A DNA stretch of 64,000 bases from assembly GCF_016937515.1 (NCBI RefSeq), contig NZ_JAFHKM010000002.1:5017001-5081000 (forward strand). Reading direction: 5' to 3'. Position 1 is the first letter of the stretch. Every line of letters begins with the position of its first letter. Below the pieces are notes generated by a model that was given only the letters and a program-made list of their open reading frames with translations, did not search any database and was not told the origin of the DNA. Both the position numbers and the translations under genes were made by a program. Positions 52,991 to 63,695 of the stretch are shown piece after piece. Source of the DNA: Cohnella algarum (GTDB lineage: Bacteria; Bacillota; Bacilli; Paenibacillales; Paenibacillaceae).

Positions 52991-55462
52991 TTAGCCGGTT
53001 TGCTCGTTTTGCAGCGGCTTTAGGAAGGCGTCGGCCAGCAAGTCCCCGCGATCGACCGCGAGCATCGACTTGCCGTGCGCCCTCCGGTCGTCCAGCGGCG
53101 CATCCTCGGACGAGAACCCGCCGGCCGCTCCCGCTTCCGTAACGGTCACCAATTCGACGGCTTCCTTGACATATACGGAAGCGATCAGCCGGGTGCCGTT
53201 CGGCTTCACCCGTTTGCCTTCCTTGAACTCGAACGTCTGAATGCCTTTGCCCCCGCGTCCCTGCTGCGGATAATCGAGCAGGAGCGTGCGTTTCGCATAG
53301 CCGTAATCGCTAAGCACGAGTATTTCGCCTTCGTCCCCCGACACCGGGAACCCGGCGACGACGGCGTCTCCATCCTTCAGCGCGATGCCGCGCACGCCTC
53401 CGGCCACGCGTCCCTGGACGCTTACGTCGTTTTCCGGGAAGCGGATGCTCATGCCGGCTTCCGTGACGAGCAAAATTTCCTGCGGCGTCTCGCAGCGATA
53501 GACGGATACGACTTCGTCCCCGTCGGCGACCTTGCACGCCGCGATGGCGATGCTGCGCGTCGTCGCGTAGTCCGCCAGCAGCGTCCGCTTCACCTGCCCG
53601 CGTCTCGTCACGAAGACGAGGGTGGACGGCTCATCGCCCTGCGCCTCCCATTCGCCCTGGCGGACGGGAATCGCGGCGACGATCCGGTCCTCCTTCGTCA
53701 GCGGCAGCAGATTGACGATCGCGGTGCCGGTATCTTTCCATTTGAACTCGGTGATCTGATGCACCGGCAGTTGAAAATACTGTCCCTTTTGCGTGAACAG
53801 CAGCAGCGAATCGAGCGTATTCAGCTGCAAGCTCCAGCGAATGACGTCGCCTTCCTTCACGCCGGAGCTGCCCAGGTCGCCGCCGGACCGCGTAAACGAC
53901 AGCAGGCTCGTCCGCTTGACATAGCCTTGGCGGCTGAGCGTGACGAGCACGTCCTCGGCGGGCACCGTCACTTCCAGATTCACCTTCAGCTCTTCCACTT
54001 CGCCCTGAATGACGGAACGGCGGTCGAGGCCGTATTTGCCGCGAATTTCGCCCAGCTCGTCCTTGATGACGCCGCGCAGCTTTTTCGGGTTTTCCAAAAT
54101 CGAGCGCAGCTGCTGGATCCGCTTCATCGTTTCGGCATGCTCTTTTTCCAGCGACGTAATTTCCAGATTGGTCAACCGATACAGCTGCAGCGTCAAAATG
54201 GCGTCCGCCTGGCGCTCGGAAAAATCGAACTTGCTTACGAGATTGTTCTGCGCGTCCTGGCGGTTTTTCGAAGCGCGGATCGTCTCGATGACGGCGTCGA
54301 GCAGGTTGAGCGCCTTGACGAGCCCTTCCAGGACGTGAGCGCGGTCTTCGGCCCTCTCCAGGTCGAACTGCGTCCGGTGCGTGACGACCTCGACCTGGTG
54401 CGCGATATAGGCGTCCAGCATCGCCTTGAGGCCGAGCTGCCGCGGCGCCTTGTTGACGATGGCGACCATATTGAAGCTGTACGCGACCTGAAGGTCGGTT
54501 TTTTTGAACAAAAACGCGAGAATGCCGTCCGCGTCGGCGTCTTTTTTCAGCTCGATGACGATGCGCAGGCCGTTGCGGCCGCTTTCGTCCCGCACCTCCG
54601 CGATGCCCTCCACCTTTTTCTCCAGACGGAGGTTGTCGATCGCGTTCACGAGCTTCGATTTGACGACCTGGTACGGAATTTCGGTAATGACGATTTGCTG
54701 CTTTCCGCCGCGCACGTCCTCGATGGCGGTTTTCGAGCGGATATAGATCCGCCCCTTGCCGGTTTCGTAAGCTTCGCGGATGCCATCCTCGCCCATAATG
54801 ATGCCGCCGGTCGGGAAATCGGGCCCTTTGACGATTTGCATCAGCTCCGACGTCGCGATTTCCGGACGGTCGAGCACCGCCACGCAGGCGTCGATGATTT
54901 CGCGCAGGTTATGCGTCGGAATTTCCGTCGCGAAGCCGGAGGAAATGCCGCTGACGCCGTTCACGAGCAAATTCGGATACCGCGAAGGCAGCACGACCGG
55001 CTCCTTCGTCGTATTGTCGAAGTTGTCCTTGAACGGAACCGTCCGCTTTTCGATGTCGCGCAGCAGCTCCAGGGCGATCGGCGACAGCCGGGCTTCCGTG
55101 TACCGCATCGCCGCCGCGGGATCGTCGTCCATCGACCCCCAGTTGCCGTGGCCGTCGATGAGCGGGTGGGCCATTTTCCAAGGCTGCGCCATGCGCACCA
55201 TGCCCTCGTAGATCGAAGAATCGCCGTGCGGGTGGTAGTTGCCCATGACGTCTCCGACCGTTTTGGCGGATTTGCGGTACGGCTTGTCCGGCGTATTGCC
55301 CGCGTCGTACATGGCGTACAGGATGCGCCTTTGCACCGGCTTCAAGCCGTCGCGGACGTCCGGAATCGCGCGGTCCTGAATGATATATTTGGAATAACGG
55401 CCGAACCGGTCCCCGACGACCTCTTCCAGAAATGCGGGTAAAAACTGTTCCAGCGAGCTCAT
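52991..55462 (-). CDS. parC: DNA topoisomerase IV subunit A
   Basis: An 823-residue type IIA topoisomerase A subunit (ParC/GrlA). The N-terminal winged helix ([20 protein letters not shown]), the catalytic Tyr in [15 protein letters not shown], and the coiled coil and C-terminal beta-propeller ([25 protein letters not shown]) are in order. The absence of a canonical GyrA box and the partner parE upstream identify topoisomerase IV rather than gyrase. The parE stop is 10 nt before this start, so they are co-transcribed. Confidence 0.95.
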   Translation of the reverse strand: MSSLEQFLPAFLEEVVGDRFGRYSKYIIQDRAIPDVRDGLKPVQRRILYAMYDAGNTPDKPYRKSAKTVGDVMGNYHPHGDSSIYEGMVRMAQPWKMAHPLIDGHGNWGSMDDDPAAAMRYTEARLSPIALELLRDIEKRTVPFKDNFDNTTKEPVVLPSRYPNLLVNGVSGISSGFATEIPTHNLREIIDACVAVLDRPEIATSELMQIVKGPDFPTGGIIMGEDGIREAYETGKGRIYIRSKTAIEDVRGGKQQIVITEIPYQVVKSKLVNAIDNLRLEKKVEGIAEVRDESGRNGLRIVIELKKDADADGILAFLFKKTDLQVAYSFNMVAIVNKAPRQLGLKAMLDAYIAHQVEVVTHRTQFDLERAEDRAHVLEGLVKALNLLDAVIETIRASKNRQDAQNNLVSKFDFSERQADAILTLQLYRLTNLEITSLEKEHAETMKRIQQLRSILENPKKLRGVIKDELGEIRGKYGLDRRSVIQGEVEELKVNLEVTVPAEDVLVTLSRQGYVKRTSLLSFTRSGGDLGSSGVKEGDVIRWSLQLNTLDSLLLFTQKGQYFQLPVHQITEFKWKDTGTAIVNLLPLTKEDRIVAAIPVRQGEWEAQGDEPSTLVFVTRRGQVKRTLLADYATTRSIAIAACKVADGDEVVSVYRCETPQEILLVTEAGMSIRFPENDVSVQGRVAGGVRGIALKDGDAVVAGFPVSGDEGEILVLSDYGYAKRTLLLDYPQQGRGGKGIQTFEFKEGKRVKPNGTRLIASVYVKEAVELVTVTEAGAAGGFSSEDAPLDDRRAHGKSMLAVDRGDLLADAFLKPLQNEQTG

Positions 55463-55472
55463 CGCTTATGGA

Positions 55473-57448
55473 TCACTCCTCGTATTCGGCAAAATCGACG
55501 TTGTCGATAATCCAGCGTTTGCGCGGATCGACCTTGTCGCCCATCAGCGTCGACACGCGGCGCTCCGCTTTCGCGGCGTCCTCGATGCGCACCTGCAGCA
55601 GCGTCCGCGTCTCGGGATTCATCGTCGTCTCCCACAGCTGCTCCGGGTTCATTTCGCCGAGGCCCTTGTAGCGCTGCAGCTCCGCCCTCTGCCGAATTCC
55701 TTCAAATAATTTTGCAGCTGCTCGTCCGTCCAGGCGTAGCGGACCGTCTCCAGCTTGCCCGACTTGCGGGTAATTTTGTACAGCGGCGGCTGGGCGATGA
55801 AAATCCGGCCCTCGTCGATCAGCGGCTTCATGTACCGGTAGAAAAACGTCAGCAGCAGCACCTGGATGTGCGCCCCGTCCGTATCGGCGTCGGTCATGAT
55901 GATGATCTTCGCGTAATTGGACTCGGACACGTCGAATTCGGAGCCGATTCCCGCCCCGATCGCGCCGATGACCGCCTTGTACTCGTCGTTTTTCAAAATG
56001 TCGATCAGCTTCGCCTTTTCCGGGTTCATCGGCTTGCCCTTGAGCGGCAAAATCGCCTGATGCTTCGAATCGCGTCCCTGCTTCGCCGAGCCGCCGGCCG
56101 AGTCGCCTTCGACGATGAACAGCTCGTTGCGCGTATAATCCTTGGATTGGGCCGGCGCCAGCTTGCCGCCCAGGGAAGGGCTGTCGCTGCGCTTTTTGCC
56201 GCTGCGGATTTCGTCCCGTGCCTTGCGGGCCGCCTCGCGCGCCTTGGCCGCCTGCACGGCCTTGCGGATGAGCTGCTGGCCGACCTGCGGGTTTTCCTCG
56301 AGGAAGACGGCCATTTTCTCGGCGACGACCGCGTCGACGGCGCCGCGGGCCGACGCGCTGCCGAGCTGGTCCTTCGTCTGGCCGACGAATTCGACTTCGG
56401 CCATCTTGATGTTGATGACGGCCATCATGCCTTCCCGCAAATCGTTGCCGTCCAGGTTTTTGTCCTTCTCTTTCAGCTGTCCGATTTTCCGGGCGTACTC
56501 GTTCATGACGCGAGTGTAGGCGGTTTTGAAGCCGGTTTCGTGCGTGCCGCCGCCGCGCGTCGGGATCGCGTTGACGAACGAGGCGATCGTTTCGGTGTAG
56601 CCGTCATTGTACTGCAGCGCGACCTCGACTTCGATGTCGTCCTTTTCCGCGTAAAAATGCACGGCCTCGTGCAGCACCGTCTTGCCCTCGTTCAGAAACT
56701 GCACGAACTGGCGGGCGCCGCCTTCGTAGTGGAACGTTTCCTCCTGGCCGCCGCCGCGCTCGTCCTTCAGTACGACCTTCAGGCCCGAGTTCAAAAACGC
56801 GATTTCCTGGAGCCGCTCCGAAAGCGTATCGTAATTCAGGCTGATGTTGCCGTGGAACACCTTTTTGTCCGGCTTGAACGTGATTTTGGAGCCGGTCCGG
56901 TTCGTGTTGCCGACGACGACAAGGCCGGTCACGGGCTCGCCGACGTGCTCCTTGCCGTTTTCGTCGGTCCACGTTTCGAAGCGCATTTTATGTATTTTGC
57001 CTTCGCGGAAAATTTCCACTTCCAGCCACTCCGACAGCGCGTTCGTGACGGAGGCGCCGACGCCGTGCAGCCCGCCGGATTTTTTGTACCCGCCGCCGCC
57101 GAATTTTCCGCCCGCATGCAAAATCGTGAACACGACCTGCGGCGTCGGAATGCCGGTTTTGTGCATGCCGGTCGGAATGCCGCGCCCGTTGTCGAATACC
57201 GTGACGGAATGGTCCGAATGAATCGTCACTTCGATGCGCGAGCAAAATTTGGCCAGATGCTCGTCCACCGCGTTATCGACGATTTCCCAAACGAGATGGT
57301 GAAGCCCGGAAGAAGTCGTGCTTCCGATATACATGCCAGGCCGCTTTCGCACGGCCGTTAATCCTTCGAGTACTTGAATGTCGTCGGCGCCGTATTCCGC
57401 TCCGGCCTGCGCCGACGAATCGGTGAACAGGTTCAATTGTTCGGCCAC
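55473..57448 (-). CDS. parE: DNA topoisomerase IV subunit B, frame interrupted at a G3 run
   Basis: The ATPase subunit of topoisomerase IV. Residues 1-220 are the GHKL ATPase ([40 protein letters not shown]), then the transducer and the TOPRIM ([36 protein letters not shown]). The frame from 57448 ends at GRGRSCS; the natural continuation [20 protein letters not shown] is in the next frame and ends EEY/EE at 55473. A missing base in the C3 run on + (55685-55687) explains it; a fourth base gives 658 residues. Since the gene is essential, this is almost certainly a sequence error, and it is the key evidence for errors elsewhere in the window. Confidence 0.95.
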
Positions 57449-57698
57449 AAAGGGTCCTCCTTGCTTTAGCTCTTCCCGCGTCCTTCCCGTTATTCTAATT
57501 CATTATAACTTGCTTCGTAAAGACGCCAATCTCGATCTCGAGGGCGCAAGCCCTTCGAACTCCCCATTTCACGATACCGCTTCTTGGCCGAAATCGCAAA
57601 CGTTCGGGGCCGACGAACGGCAAAAAAAACCGCCGCGCCATCGTTCGCCGACGGGCCGCGACAGTTTCAGCTTTTCCTTGTTTGATCTCGGATTTTCC

Positions 57699-59636
57699 TT
57701 AATTGACGATCAACGTCACCTTGCCGTTGACAAACGAAACGAAGTTGAAGCTCGGGTAGCCCCACGTTTCGACCGTCGTGCCGCTGCCGGTCACGGTACT
57801 CTTCGTGACGGGCGTTCCCCAGGAGAGCAGGACCTGCTCCTTCGTCATGCCCGCGGAAATCTGGCCCGACTTGATTTGCGTCCAGACCGCTTGCGACCAG
57901 TTGTATTTTTTATACGGATCGTAATTCAAAAAATAATAGCTGTCCGCAAACAGATCTTCGACGTTGGAAGCAGGCATCGCGTACGACGTATACGACTTAC
58001 CCGACGCGCTCTTGAATACGATGCTGAAATATCCCGTATCGTCAGGGACGATATCCGCTACCGTTACCTTCATGAAACGGTCCCACTGTTGAAAATAATT
58101 CACCCAATACGTGCGGCCGATAAACCGGGAAAGGCTGCCTTGAGCGGCCTTCTTCACGATTCCCGCCGTTTCGGCCGAAACGACGGTCAAGCTTGCTTGG
58201 CCGAACGAAACGGTCGCCTGCTTCAGCTTGGAGTCCCAGGCCGTTTTGGCGCCGAACGCGTCCGCGAGCAAATGGGCCGGAAACACGGCCATGCCGTTTT
58301 CCGTTCTCGGTGCCGCCTTGAGCTTGATTTTTTTCCCGTTTACGGCGGCGGTCGTGCTGCCAAGCGTCAACGTGACGGGAGTGTCTCCGACCCGTATGGA
58401 GAACGTTTTGCTGGTTGCCGCATAGGCGCTAGTGCCGCCGAGCGCTTTAAACGTCGATTGGACCGGCAAATAGACGATGCCGTCTTTCACGACGGAAAAT
58501 TGCAAGGCGCTCTTTCCGCCGATCGACACGGACACCGTTTTAGAGGCGCTGCCCGAAGTTACGGTGACTTTCGCTTCGCCTACCCCGAGCGCCTTCAGCG
58601 TGCCGTCGGGCTGTATTTTCAAAAGGTAAGGCTTGTCGATGGCCACGTTCGCTTCGGACAGCGGTATTTTCTTTAACGCGCCGTTGGAATATTTCTCGGC
58701 GATGTCGATTTTGACCGCATCCCCGACGAGAACGGCCGATTGCGAAACGTTGACTTCGATCGACGCGACGTAAGGAGATTTCAATTCGCCGATTTCGCCG
58801 TTCTCGTAACGGACCCATGTGCCGTCCGTCCGCTTCGCGTAAAAGGAAAATTGCTCTTCGTCTCCGTACGGAACGGTCATTTCGGCTTGTCCGATGCCTT
58901 CGATCTGTTTGGTCAGCTTGTACCGTTCCTGGTACGCCCCGTTCGTCCACACCGTTCCGTCCTTCAGCGTGACGATCAGAATGTCGTTGGCGGCATAAGC
59001 GACATGCGCCGCAGCCGGAGCGGCCAGCTTCGTCGGAATCAGCTCGAACGTGTCCGCGCCGAAATTAAACCCTTCATACAGCGTGATTTCCCCGTCGTTG
59101 TCGAGGACCGCCGCACGATCCCCCGCGCTGGCGATCATGGATACGTTTTGCGGATTCGGGACCGTCGCTTTCAAATTTTTCGCGCCGACGCCGAGCAGGC
59201 GCCCATCCTCGGTAAGAGCCGCAAGCCCGTTATCTTCGGATATTCGGACGACCCCCGTCATGCCGTCGATTTTGCCGGCGCCGCTCCAGACGGTGCCGTC
59301 GCTTTTCAGCGCGAATCCGCGAGCGTTCAACTGCTTGATGCCCGTCAGGTCGGGATCGATCTCCGGCTTGCCGATGCTCGCCCACGTGACGAGTTCGCCA
59401 TTCTTCGTCAAACCGTAACCGTACCCGTCCATGCCGGCAATCTCCGTCAAATCGAGCTTGTGTCGGACCGGCCCCATCAAATTGTCGATCCATAGCGAGC
59501 CGTCCTCCATAAGCAGCGCGTTGCCTGCGACATCGACAATTCGCTGCTCGTCCGCCGCCGAAGACACGGCGGGGGCAAGCCCGATAACGGCGGCCGACAG
59601 CATGGCGGCGGCGAGCACCCGTTTCACTTTACTCAT
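57699..59636 (-). CDS. secreted multidomain protein with copper-amine-oxidase-type stalk domain
   Basis: A 645-residue secreted protein with signal peptide (LSAAVIGLAPAVSSAA). Residues 30-270 form a beta-propeller-like array of short repeats (LMEDGSLWIDN, LTKNGELVTW, LKSDGTVWSG, LTEDGRLLGV, LKDGTVWTNG), as in RCC1-type propellers. An Ig-like Big2 segment follows (ASIEVNVSQSAVLVGDAVKI, GVGEAKVTVTSGS), then a stalk domain of the copper amine oxidase N-terminal type (KKIKLKAAPRTENGMAVFPA HLLADAFG). The C-terminus (MTKEQVLLSWGTPVTKSTVT) looks like SmpA/BamE. Probably an envelope-associated structural protein of unknown role. Confidence 0.75.
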   Translation of the reverse strand: MSKVKRVLAAAMLSAAVIGLAPAVSSAADEQRIVDVAGNALLMEDGSLWIDNLMGPVRHKLDLTEIAGMDGYGYGLTKNGELVTWASIGKPEIDPDLTGIKQLNARGFALKSDGTVWSGAGKIDGMTGVVRISEDNGLAALTEDGRLLGVGAKNLKATVPNPQNVSMIASAGDRAAVLDNDGEITLYEGFNFGADTFELIPTKLAAPAAAHVAYAANDILIVTLKDGTVWTNGAYQERYKLTKQIEGIGQAEMTVPYGDEEQFSFYAKRTDGTWVRYENGEIGELKSPYVASIEVNVSQSAVLVGDAVKIDIAEKYSNGALKKIPLSEANVAIDKPYLLKIQPDGTLKALGVGEAKVTVTSGSASKTVSVSIGGKSALQFSVVKDGIVYLPVQSTFKALGGTSAYAATSKTFSIRVGDTPVTLTLGSTTAAVNGKKIKLKAAPRTENGMAVFPAHLLADAFGAKTAWDSKLKQATVSFGQASLTVVSAETAGIVKKAAQGSLSRFIGRTYWVNYFQQWDRFMKVTVADIVPDDTGYFSIVFKSASGKSYTSYAMPASNVEDLFADSYYFLNYDPYKKYNWSQAVWTQIKSGQISAGMTKEQVLLSWGTPVTKSTVTGSGTTVETWGYPSFNFVSFVNGKVTLIVN

Positions 59637-59746
59637 TCGACTTATCTCTCCCTTTTTCTAGCTCAACCAGAAAATTGTAACACTAGATTCGCGACCTTTC
59701 TACTATTTTTTTGGTATGAATATCCTATTCCAAGTCGCGCCGCGGC

Positions 59747-59791
59747 AAAAAAACCTCGCCCTTTGCAGCATCCGAGCCGCAAAAGGCGAGG
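59747..59791 (-). terminator. rho-independent terminator after ABC exporter
   Basis: CCTCGCC (59754-59760) pairs with GGCGAGG (59785-59791), with an extended TTTGC/GCAAA stem; seven Ts follow on the minus strand. Confidence 0.85.
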
Positions 59792-59823
59792 CTTCGTTTC
59801 ATCTTGAACCCTAACGGTCAAGG

Positions 59824-61623
59824 TCAAGCGGACAAAAATCGGTACTGCGCGTCGATCAGGCCGCGATAATGGCCGCCGTGGCGCATCAACTGCTCGTGAT
59901 TGCCCTGCTCGACGATCACGCCGTGGTCCAGCACGACGATCAGGTCCGCATGGCGGATCGTCGACAGCCGGTGCGCGACGATGAATGACGTGCGCCCTTC
60001 CAGCAGCGTGCCGAGCGCTTCCTGGATGCGAAGCTCCGTCTCCGTGTCGATGCTGGCCGTCGCTTCGTCCAAGATCAGGATGCGCGGGTCTGCGAGCAGC
60101 GCCCGCGCGAACGACAGCAGCTGGCGCTGCCCCATCGACAAGGCGCTGCCGCGTTCCTGCACTTCCGTATCGTAGCCGTCGGGCAGGTTCGCGATAAAGT
60201 CGTGCGCGCGCACCGAGCGCGCCGCCGCTTCGACCTCGGCGTCCGTCGCGTCCGGACGACCGTAGCGGATGTTGTCGCGAATCGTGCCCGAGAAGATGAA
60301 CGTATCCTGCATGACGATGCCGATTTGCGAGCGAAGGTCGTCGAGCTTGACGTCCCGAACGTCGATTCCGTCGATCAGCACCCGGCCCTTCACCGTGTCG
60401 TAAAATCGGCAAAGCAGATTGACGATCGTACTCTTGCCCGAGCCGGTATGGCCGACGAGCGCGACCGTCATGCCCGGCTTGATGTCGAGATCGATGCTTC
60501 GCAAGGCCGGCCGGTCCGCTTCGTAGCCGAACTCCACCTGGTCGAACCGGACATGGCCCGTTACCGCAGGCAGCTCGCGGGCGTCCGGACGTTCCGCGAC
60601 GACCGGCTTTTCGTCCAAATACTCGAAAATCCGCTCCGCGGAAGACATCGCGATCAGCAATTGCGAGTACATTTGCCCGAGCCGCGTAATCGGCTCCCAA
60701 AAGTTGCTTACGTAGGAAAAAAAGGCGACCAGAACCCCGACCGTGATTGCGTCGGTTCGAATCAAATGCGTGCCGTACAACAGCAGGATGAGCGTTCCGA
60801 CGGCGGACGTCACTTCGATGATCGGGCCGAACAGCTGGTTGAGCGCCGATGCCCGGTTCCAGGAACGAATGCTGCTGTTGTTCATCCCTTCGAAAAATTC
60901 GGTATTTTCCTGCGCTTGGGCGAACGCCTGCGTCACGCGAATCCCCTGAATGCTTTCGTTCAAGTGCGAGTTGATCCGGGACTGCTTGATCCGCACCGTC
61001 TGCCAGGCGAAGCGCATCCGCTTGCGCAGCGAGGAAGACACGATGAACATGAGCGGAACCGTGATCATGACCGCAAGGCCGAGCTTCGGTTCGAGCACGA
61101 GCAAAATGACGGTAATGCCGCAAAGCTGGACGATGTCGATGACCGAGTTGACGACGCCGTTGCTGAACAAATCCTGCAGCGAGTTGACGTCGTTTGTCAC
61201 CCGGACGAGCACCGAACCGGCCGGTCGTTTATCGAAAAACCGGAACGAAAGATTTTGAATATGCTTGAACAGCGTTTCCCGAAGATCGAAAATCACGTTT
61301 TGACCGATTTCGTTCGTGCGGCGTATCGTATATTGTTGCGCCCACCACCGAAGCCCGTAAAGGACGAGCATCGTCGCGACCAGAATATACAGCAGCGGAA
61401 TGCGGCCTCCGTTGCCCGTGACGTCGAGCGCCTTGTCGATCGCGAAGCTGATGACAAGCGGTATCGCGAGCCGGGTCAGCATGCCGAACACCGTCATGAC
61501 GAAGGCGACCCGGATCACTTCCTTTCGGTATGGCTTGACGAACGTGAACAAACGCCCCATTTGCTTCCAGTTGAACGATTTTTCAATGAGTACGTCGTCC
61601 TGGTATAAAAACTGCCGGCTCAT
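59824..61623 (-). CDS. ABC transporter, ATP-binding/permease subunit (heterodimeric exporter, second subunit)
   Basis: A 599-residue half-exporter: six-helix membrane domain (residues 20-330) and ATPase with Walker A VGHTGSGKSTIVN, signature ALSMGQRQ (a Met replaces the first Gly of LSGGQ), Walker B ILILDEATASID and HRLSTIRHADLI. The start overlaps the stop of its partner by 4 nt (ATGA). Paired exporters of this kind (BmrCD/YfiBC-like) have one consensus and one degenerate site; here the altered signature is in this subunit. Substrate is probably lipid or drug. Confidence 0.92.
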   Translation of the reverse strand: MSRQFLYQDDVLIEKSFNWKQMGRLFTFVKPYRKEVIRVAFVMTVFGMLTRLAIPLVISFAIDKALDVTGNGGRIPLLYILVATMLVLYGLRWWAQQYTIRRTNEIGQNVIFDLRETLFKHIQNLSFRFFDKRPAGSVLVRVTNDVNSLQDLFSNGVVNSVIDIVQLCGITVILLVLEPKLGLAVMITVPLMFIVSSSLRKRMRFAWQTVRIKQSRINSHLNESIQGIRVTQAFAQAQENTEFFEGMNNSSIRSWNRASALNQLFGPIIEVTSAVGTLILLLYGTHLIRTDAITVGVLVAFFSYVSNFWEPITRLGQMYSQLLIAMSSAERIFEYLDEKPVVAERPDARELPAVTGHVRFDQVEFGYEADRPALRSIDLDIKPGMTVALVGHTGSGKSTIVNLLCRFYDTVKGRVLIDGIDVRDVKLDDLRSQIGIVMQDTFIFSGTIRDNIRYGRPDATDAEVEAAARSVRAHDFIANLPDGYDTEVQERGSALSMGQRQLLSFARALLADPRILILDEATASIDTETELRIQEALGTLLEGRTSFIVAHRLSTIRHADLIVVLDHGVIVEQGNHEQLMRHGGHYRGLIDAQYRFLSA

Positions 61624-63407
61624 CCCGTCACCCTCCTCGTATTCTCGGAGGCGTTCTCCGTCTCTTCGGGCCGATCCGCATACTGGATGCGGTACGTCTC
61701 CCGGTAAAGCCCCGGCACGCGGATCAGCTGCTCGTGCTTGCCGCGCTGCACGACGCGGCCGCGATCCAGCACGACGATTTCGTCCGCGTTCCGCAGGGAG
61801 GAAATGCGGTGGGCGATGACGAACGTCGTCCGGCCGGCCATCACCTTGCGCAGCGCGAGCTGGATTTGATGCTCGGTTTCCATGTCGAGCGCGCTCGTCG
61901 AATCGTCGAGGATCAGCACCTTGGGCCTTACGAGCAGCGCGCGGGCGATGGCGATCCGCTGCTTCTGGCCGCCGGAAAGCCCCATGCCGCGCTCGCCGAC
62001 GATCGTGTCGTAGCCGTCCGGCAGCTCCATGATGAAATCGTGCGCCTGGGCCAGCTTCGCGGCTTCGACGATTTCCTCCATCGACGCGTCCGAGCGCCCG
62101 TAGGAGAGGTTTTCCTTGATCGTCGTCGAAAACAAAAACGTTTCCTGAAAGACGATCGCGGTCTGCTTCCGCAGCGTTTCGAGCTCCCAGTCGCGAACGT
62201 CGACGCCGTCCAGCGTGACCGCCCCTTCCCCGACGTCGTACGCGCGCAGGAGCAGTTGGACGATCGTGGATTTGCCGGAACCGGTTCCGCCCAGGAACCC
62301 GATGACGGAGCCCGGAGACGCGTCGAGATTGAAGTCGATCAGCGCGGCCGGCTGGTGATCGTGATTCGGATACCGGAAGCTGACTTTCTGGTAGCGGATG
62401 TGCCCTTTGACGGCGTCTCCTTCCAGCCGGACCGGGTGGTCGTTGTCGCGAATCGCGAAAGGCTTATGAAGCAGCTCCAAAAGACGCTCCCCGGCCGCCT
62501 TCGATTGCGTATAGTTGTTGATTTGGAAGCCAAGGTTCCATAAGGGCGCCACGATCATGCCGAGCATGAAATTCATCGAAATCAGGTCGCCGAGCGTCAT
62601 CGCCCCGTAGATGACCCGAAGGCCGCCGACCAGAATGAGCACGGCCACGCAAATATTGGCGAGAAATTCGATAATCGGAAAATATTTCGCCCATACGCCG
62701 GCAAGATGCAAATGGTTGTCCCGGTATTTTTCGTTGCCGGTCGAAAACTTTTTCATTTCATGGTCTTCGCTCGCAAACGATTTGACCGTGCGAACGCCCA
62801 TAATGTTTTCCTGAACGCTGACGGTCAGGCTGCTGATGGCCGCGCGGATCGAACGAAATACCGGATGGATCTGCTGTTCGAACCGGATCGCGACGAAGCC
62901 GATGACCGGAATTAGCGCGAGAATCAATAACGTCAGGGGCCAATCGATAATTGCCATCATGATGAATCCGAATACGAGCAGGAAAAACGTATTGAGCAAT
63001 TGCGCGAAGCCGAAACCGATAAAGTTGCGGATCCCTTCGATATCCGCCGTCAAGCGGGACATCAAATCCCCGGTTCTGGCGGAATCGTAAAACGAGAAAG
63101 AAAGCTTTTGCAGTTTTTCGTAGCTCGCATTGCGCAGTCGGTATGCCAGTCTGTTGCCGAGCCTGCCTCCGCTGAACCCGTGAACGTACTGAAAAGACGC
63201 CTTGAGGACGACAAGGCCGACCGCCCCCAGGGCAAGTCCCACCAGCCCGTCGTATTGCCCTACGACGATCATGTCGTCGATCAATACGCCCAGCAAAAGC
63301 GGATACACGAGCCCGAGCGCGGTAGCGAATGCCAAGCCCAGCACCGATCCTGCGAGAAATCCTTTGTCCTGCCAAAAATACGCCTTTAAACCTCGGAAAA
63401 TATCCAA
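61620..63407 (-). CDS. ABC transporter, ATP-binding/permease subunit (heterodimeric exporter, first subunit)
   Basis: A 595-residue half-exporter starting with TTG at 63407 (GGGAGG about 11 nt upstream). The membrane domain spans residues 15-320; the ATPase has Walker A LGGTGSGKSTIVQ, a canonical signature MGLSGGQKQ, Walker B VLILDDSTSALDME (Asp in the place of the usual catalytic Glu) and HRISSLRNADEIV. It therefore carries a non-catalytic Walker B, while its partner carries the Glu with a weak signature, so one composite site is hydrolytic. The gene ends 4 nt inside its partner. Confidence 0.92.
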   Translation of the reverse strand: MDIFRGLKAYFWQDKGFLAGSVLGLAFATALGLVYPLLLGVLIDDMIVVGQYDGLVGLALGAVGLVVLKASFQYVHGFSGGRLGNRLAYRLRNASYEKLQKLSFSFYDSARTGDLMSRLTADIEGIRNFIGFGFAQLLNTFFLLVFGFIMMAIIDWPLTLLILALIPVIGFVAIRFEQQIHPVFRSIRAAISSLTVSVQENIMGVRTVKSFASEDHEMKKFSTGNEKYRDNHLHLAGVWAKYFPIIEFLANICVAVLILVGGLRVIYGAMTLGDLISMNFMLGMIVAPLWNLGFQINNYTQSKAAGERLLELLHKPFAIRDNDHPVRLEGDAVKGHIRYQKVSFRYPNHDHQPAALIDFNLDASPGSVIGFLGGTGSGKSTIVQLLLRAYDVGEGAVTLDGVDVRDWELETLRKQTAIVFQETFLFSTTIKENLSYGRSDASMEEIVEAAKLAQAHDFIMELPDGYDTIVGERGMGLSGGQKQRIAIARALLVRPKVLILDDSTSALDMETEHQIQLALRKVMAGRTTFVIAHRISSLRNADEIVVLDRGRVVQRGKHEQLIRVPGLYRETYRIQYADRPEETENASENTRRVTG

Positions 63408-63614
63408 TTGTCGACTGACCTCCCTGTTGGTCGTTACCTCGGAAGTGTAACAGGATCGTCACACCCCTTCAAACGGCAGAAAAGGGGAATATCGTCCGCA
63501 AGCCGGAACGAACGCGGCTGAGCGGCCCGGAACGAGTTAAAATCTCCCATATGATCGGATTTAAGCCACGATATCCCCTATTTGATGTGAAAGCGGGTGC
63601 AAAATGCCGAAAAC

Positions 63615-63659
63615 GAAAGAAAAGGCCCCTTCCCGATCGTTATTTTCGGGAAGAAGCCT
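63615..63659 (-). terminator. rho-independent terminator of dynamin-like gene
   Basis: CTTCCCGA (63629-63636) pairs with TCGGGAAG (63646-63653), extended by AGGC/GCCT; a T-rich tail follows on the minus strand. It lies 37 nt after the stop of the gene ending at 63696. Confidence 0.75.
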
Positions 63660-63695
63660 GATTATGCGCACCCCGTTCCTTTGGCCGAGGCCGCC

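Noticed and set aside
34101..55687. Programmed frameshifting as an explanation for the seven G:C-run breaks
   Set aside because: Most sites lack a slippery heptamer or stimulatory structure, all need the same one-base correction, and unrelated housekeeping genes are affected; sequence error is simpler.
53075..57361. Long plus-strand frames opposite parC and parE
   Set aside because: Antisense to conserved topoisomerase genes; composition is that of shadow frames.
57449..57698. Gene in the gap between parE and the secreted protein gene
   Set aside because: Only shadow frames; no ribosome site with a credible frame, no clear hairpin.
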